A stretch of DNA of 64,000 nucleotides from CAVWDU01 sp963840725 (GTDB taxonomy: Bacteria > Pseudomonadota > Gammaproteobacteria > Pseudomonadales > Halieaceae), in contig CAWIZY010000018.1 in NCBI GenBank assembly GCA_963840725.1, positions 248,001 to 312,000 on the forward strand. Direction: 5' to 3'. Below the pieces are notes generated by a model that had not been told where the DNA came from, searched no databases, and saw only the letters and a program-made list of their open reading frames with translations. Position numbers and translations under genes: made by a program. Below are positions 63,519-64,000 of this stretch, piece by piece (position 1 is the stretch's first letter; every line of letters starts with the position of its first letter).

Positions 63519-64000
63519 TCAGAGACTGATGGTACTGCCCCCATCAACGGCAATGACCTGACCGGTCAGATAGCGAGCTTTTTCCGAAAGCAGAAACACC
63601 ACGACATCGGCAATGTCTTTTGGGTCTCCCACGCGACCCAGGGGTACCGCCCCGGCAAAAGCCTCCAGCCCGTCCTCTCCCAGGGAGTTGACCGGGTCCA
63701 GCGTTTGCGCGCTGCGGATTACGCCGGGAGCGATCCCGTTAACACGCACCTGATAAGGGGCCAGCTCGAGGGCCGCCGCTCGAACCAGGCCAGCCACGCC
63801 CCCTTTACTTGAGGCGTAGGGAATGTGCTCGGACCAACCCAGCAGCGCGCCCACAATCGAAGACAGGCAGACGACGGCGCCCTCACGGGAACGCTTCATA
63901 CCCGGCGCGGCGGCTCTAAGTATTCGCATCATGCCCTTAAGGTTCACATCGATGGTGTTATCCCACTGTTCGTCCGTCAAGGTATCGAGGGGGAGGGTTT
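63519..64000 (-). CDS. Short-chain dehydrogenase (5' end outside window)
   Basis: C-terminal 160 residues of a classical SDR. Visible: WDNTIDVNLKGMMRILRAA, VVCLSSIVGALLGWSEHIPYASSKGGVAGL (Ser and Tyr-x-x-x-Lys), VNGIAPGVIRS, VVFLLSEKARYLTGQVIAVDGG. The frame is open to the right edge. FabG-like SDR family; substrate unknown. Confidence 0.85.
   Translation of the reverse strand, partial: TLPLDTLTDEQWDNTIDVNLKGMMRILRAAAPGMKRSREGAVVCLSSIVGALLGWSEHIPYASSKGGVAGLVRAAALELAPYQVRVNGIAPGVIRSAQTLDPVNSLGEDGLEAFAGAVPLGRVGDPKDIADVVVFLLSEKARYLTGQVIAVDGGSTISL

Noticed and set aside
1..64000. Search for tRNA, rRNA and CRISPR arrays
   Set aside because: I saw no CCA-ended cloverleaf, no rRNA blocks and no regularly spaced repeats.

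Overview
The window looks like one contiguous piece of chromosome from a marine or aquatic gammaproteobacterium, possibly Cellvibrionales (Halieaceae or Spongiibacteraceae type). That placement is an inference. It rests on high but not extreme G+C, the content of TonB-dependent receptors, sulfatases, a coniferyl-aldehyde-type dehydrogenase, an OprI-like murein lipoprotein, a TIGR02647 protein and YajD. I see no rRNA, tRNA or CRISPR array.

Region by region. 1-13 kb is carbon metabolism: a membrane-anchored glycerophosphodiester phosphodiesterase (cut by the left edge), propionyl-CoA synthetase, a secreted sulfatase, a GntP-type permease, an aldehyde dehydrogenase, and an acnA-fumC operon with a 4-base overlap. 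13-29 kb is mostly cell envelope: a TonB-C/TPR protein, a membrane protein with a probable 3' frameshift, an SDR-like protein behind a lipobox, an esterase, a secreted gluzincin peptidase, and a murein module of two different L,D-transpeptidases around a Braun-type lipoprotein. DUF502, MscS, amphi-Trp and a hydrolase-cyclophilin fusion follow. 29-43 kb carries a PQQ/haem alcohol dehydrogenase broken by five single-base insertions, an ABC exporter, an M14 amidohydrolase, a NYN RNase-like protein, a periplasmic catalase-like enzyme, a MopE/TSP3/CAP-domain lipoprotein, a bile-acid:sodium-symporter-family carrier and a second arylsulfatase.

43.1-46.3 kb is the standout. It is a decayed chromosomal integron. 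An integron-type tyrosine recombinase has lost its catalytic core. Beside it lie an attI-like junction and a divergent array of small cassettes separated by attC-like palindromes. The cassettes hold an unknown 137-aa protein, BrnT/BrnA toxin-antitoxin, a frameshifted ParE fossil, a zinc-ribbon membrane protein and a frameshifted gamma-glutamylcyclotransferase-like protein. A 170-bp MITE with IS5-type CTAG target duplications sits at the distal end. 46.3-49.3 kb stays accessory in character (gene remnants, short tandem repeats, a methyltransferase, an orphan membrane protein).

49.3-64 kb returns to ordinary chromosome: YajD, a DUF885 protein, PilZ, an ACE-like M2 peptidase, three SDRs (one cut by the right edge), a methyltransferase with a signal peptide, and two large TonB-dependent receptors. 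The second receptor ends at a clear intrinsic terminator.

Seven single-base +1 frameshifts (five in the alcohol dehydrogenase, one in the 14-16 kb membrane protein, one in the cyclotransferase cassette) and one -1 shift (ParE) were inferred by reading frames against expected family sequence. Most of the +1 shifts fall in short homopolymers or repeats, so gene decay and assembly error must be separated by read mapping.
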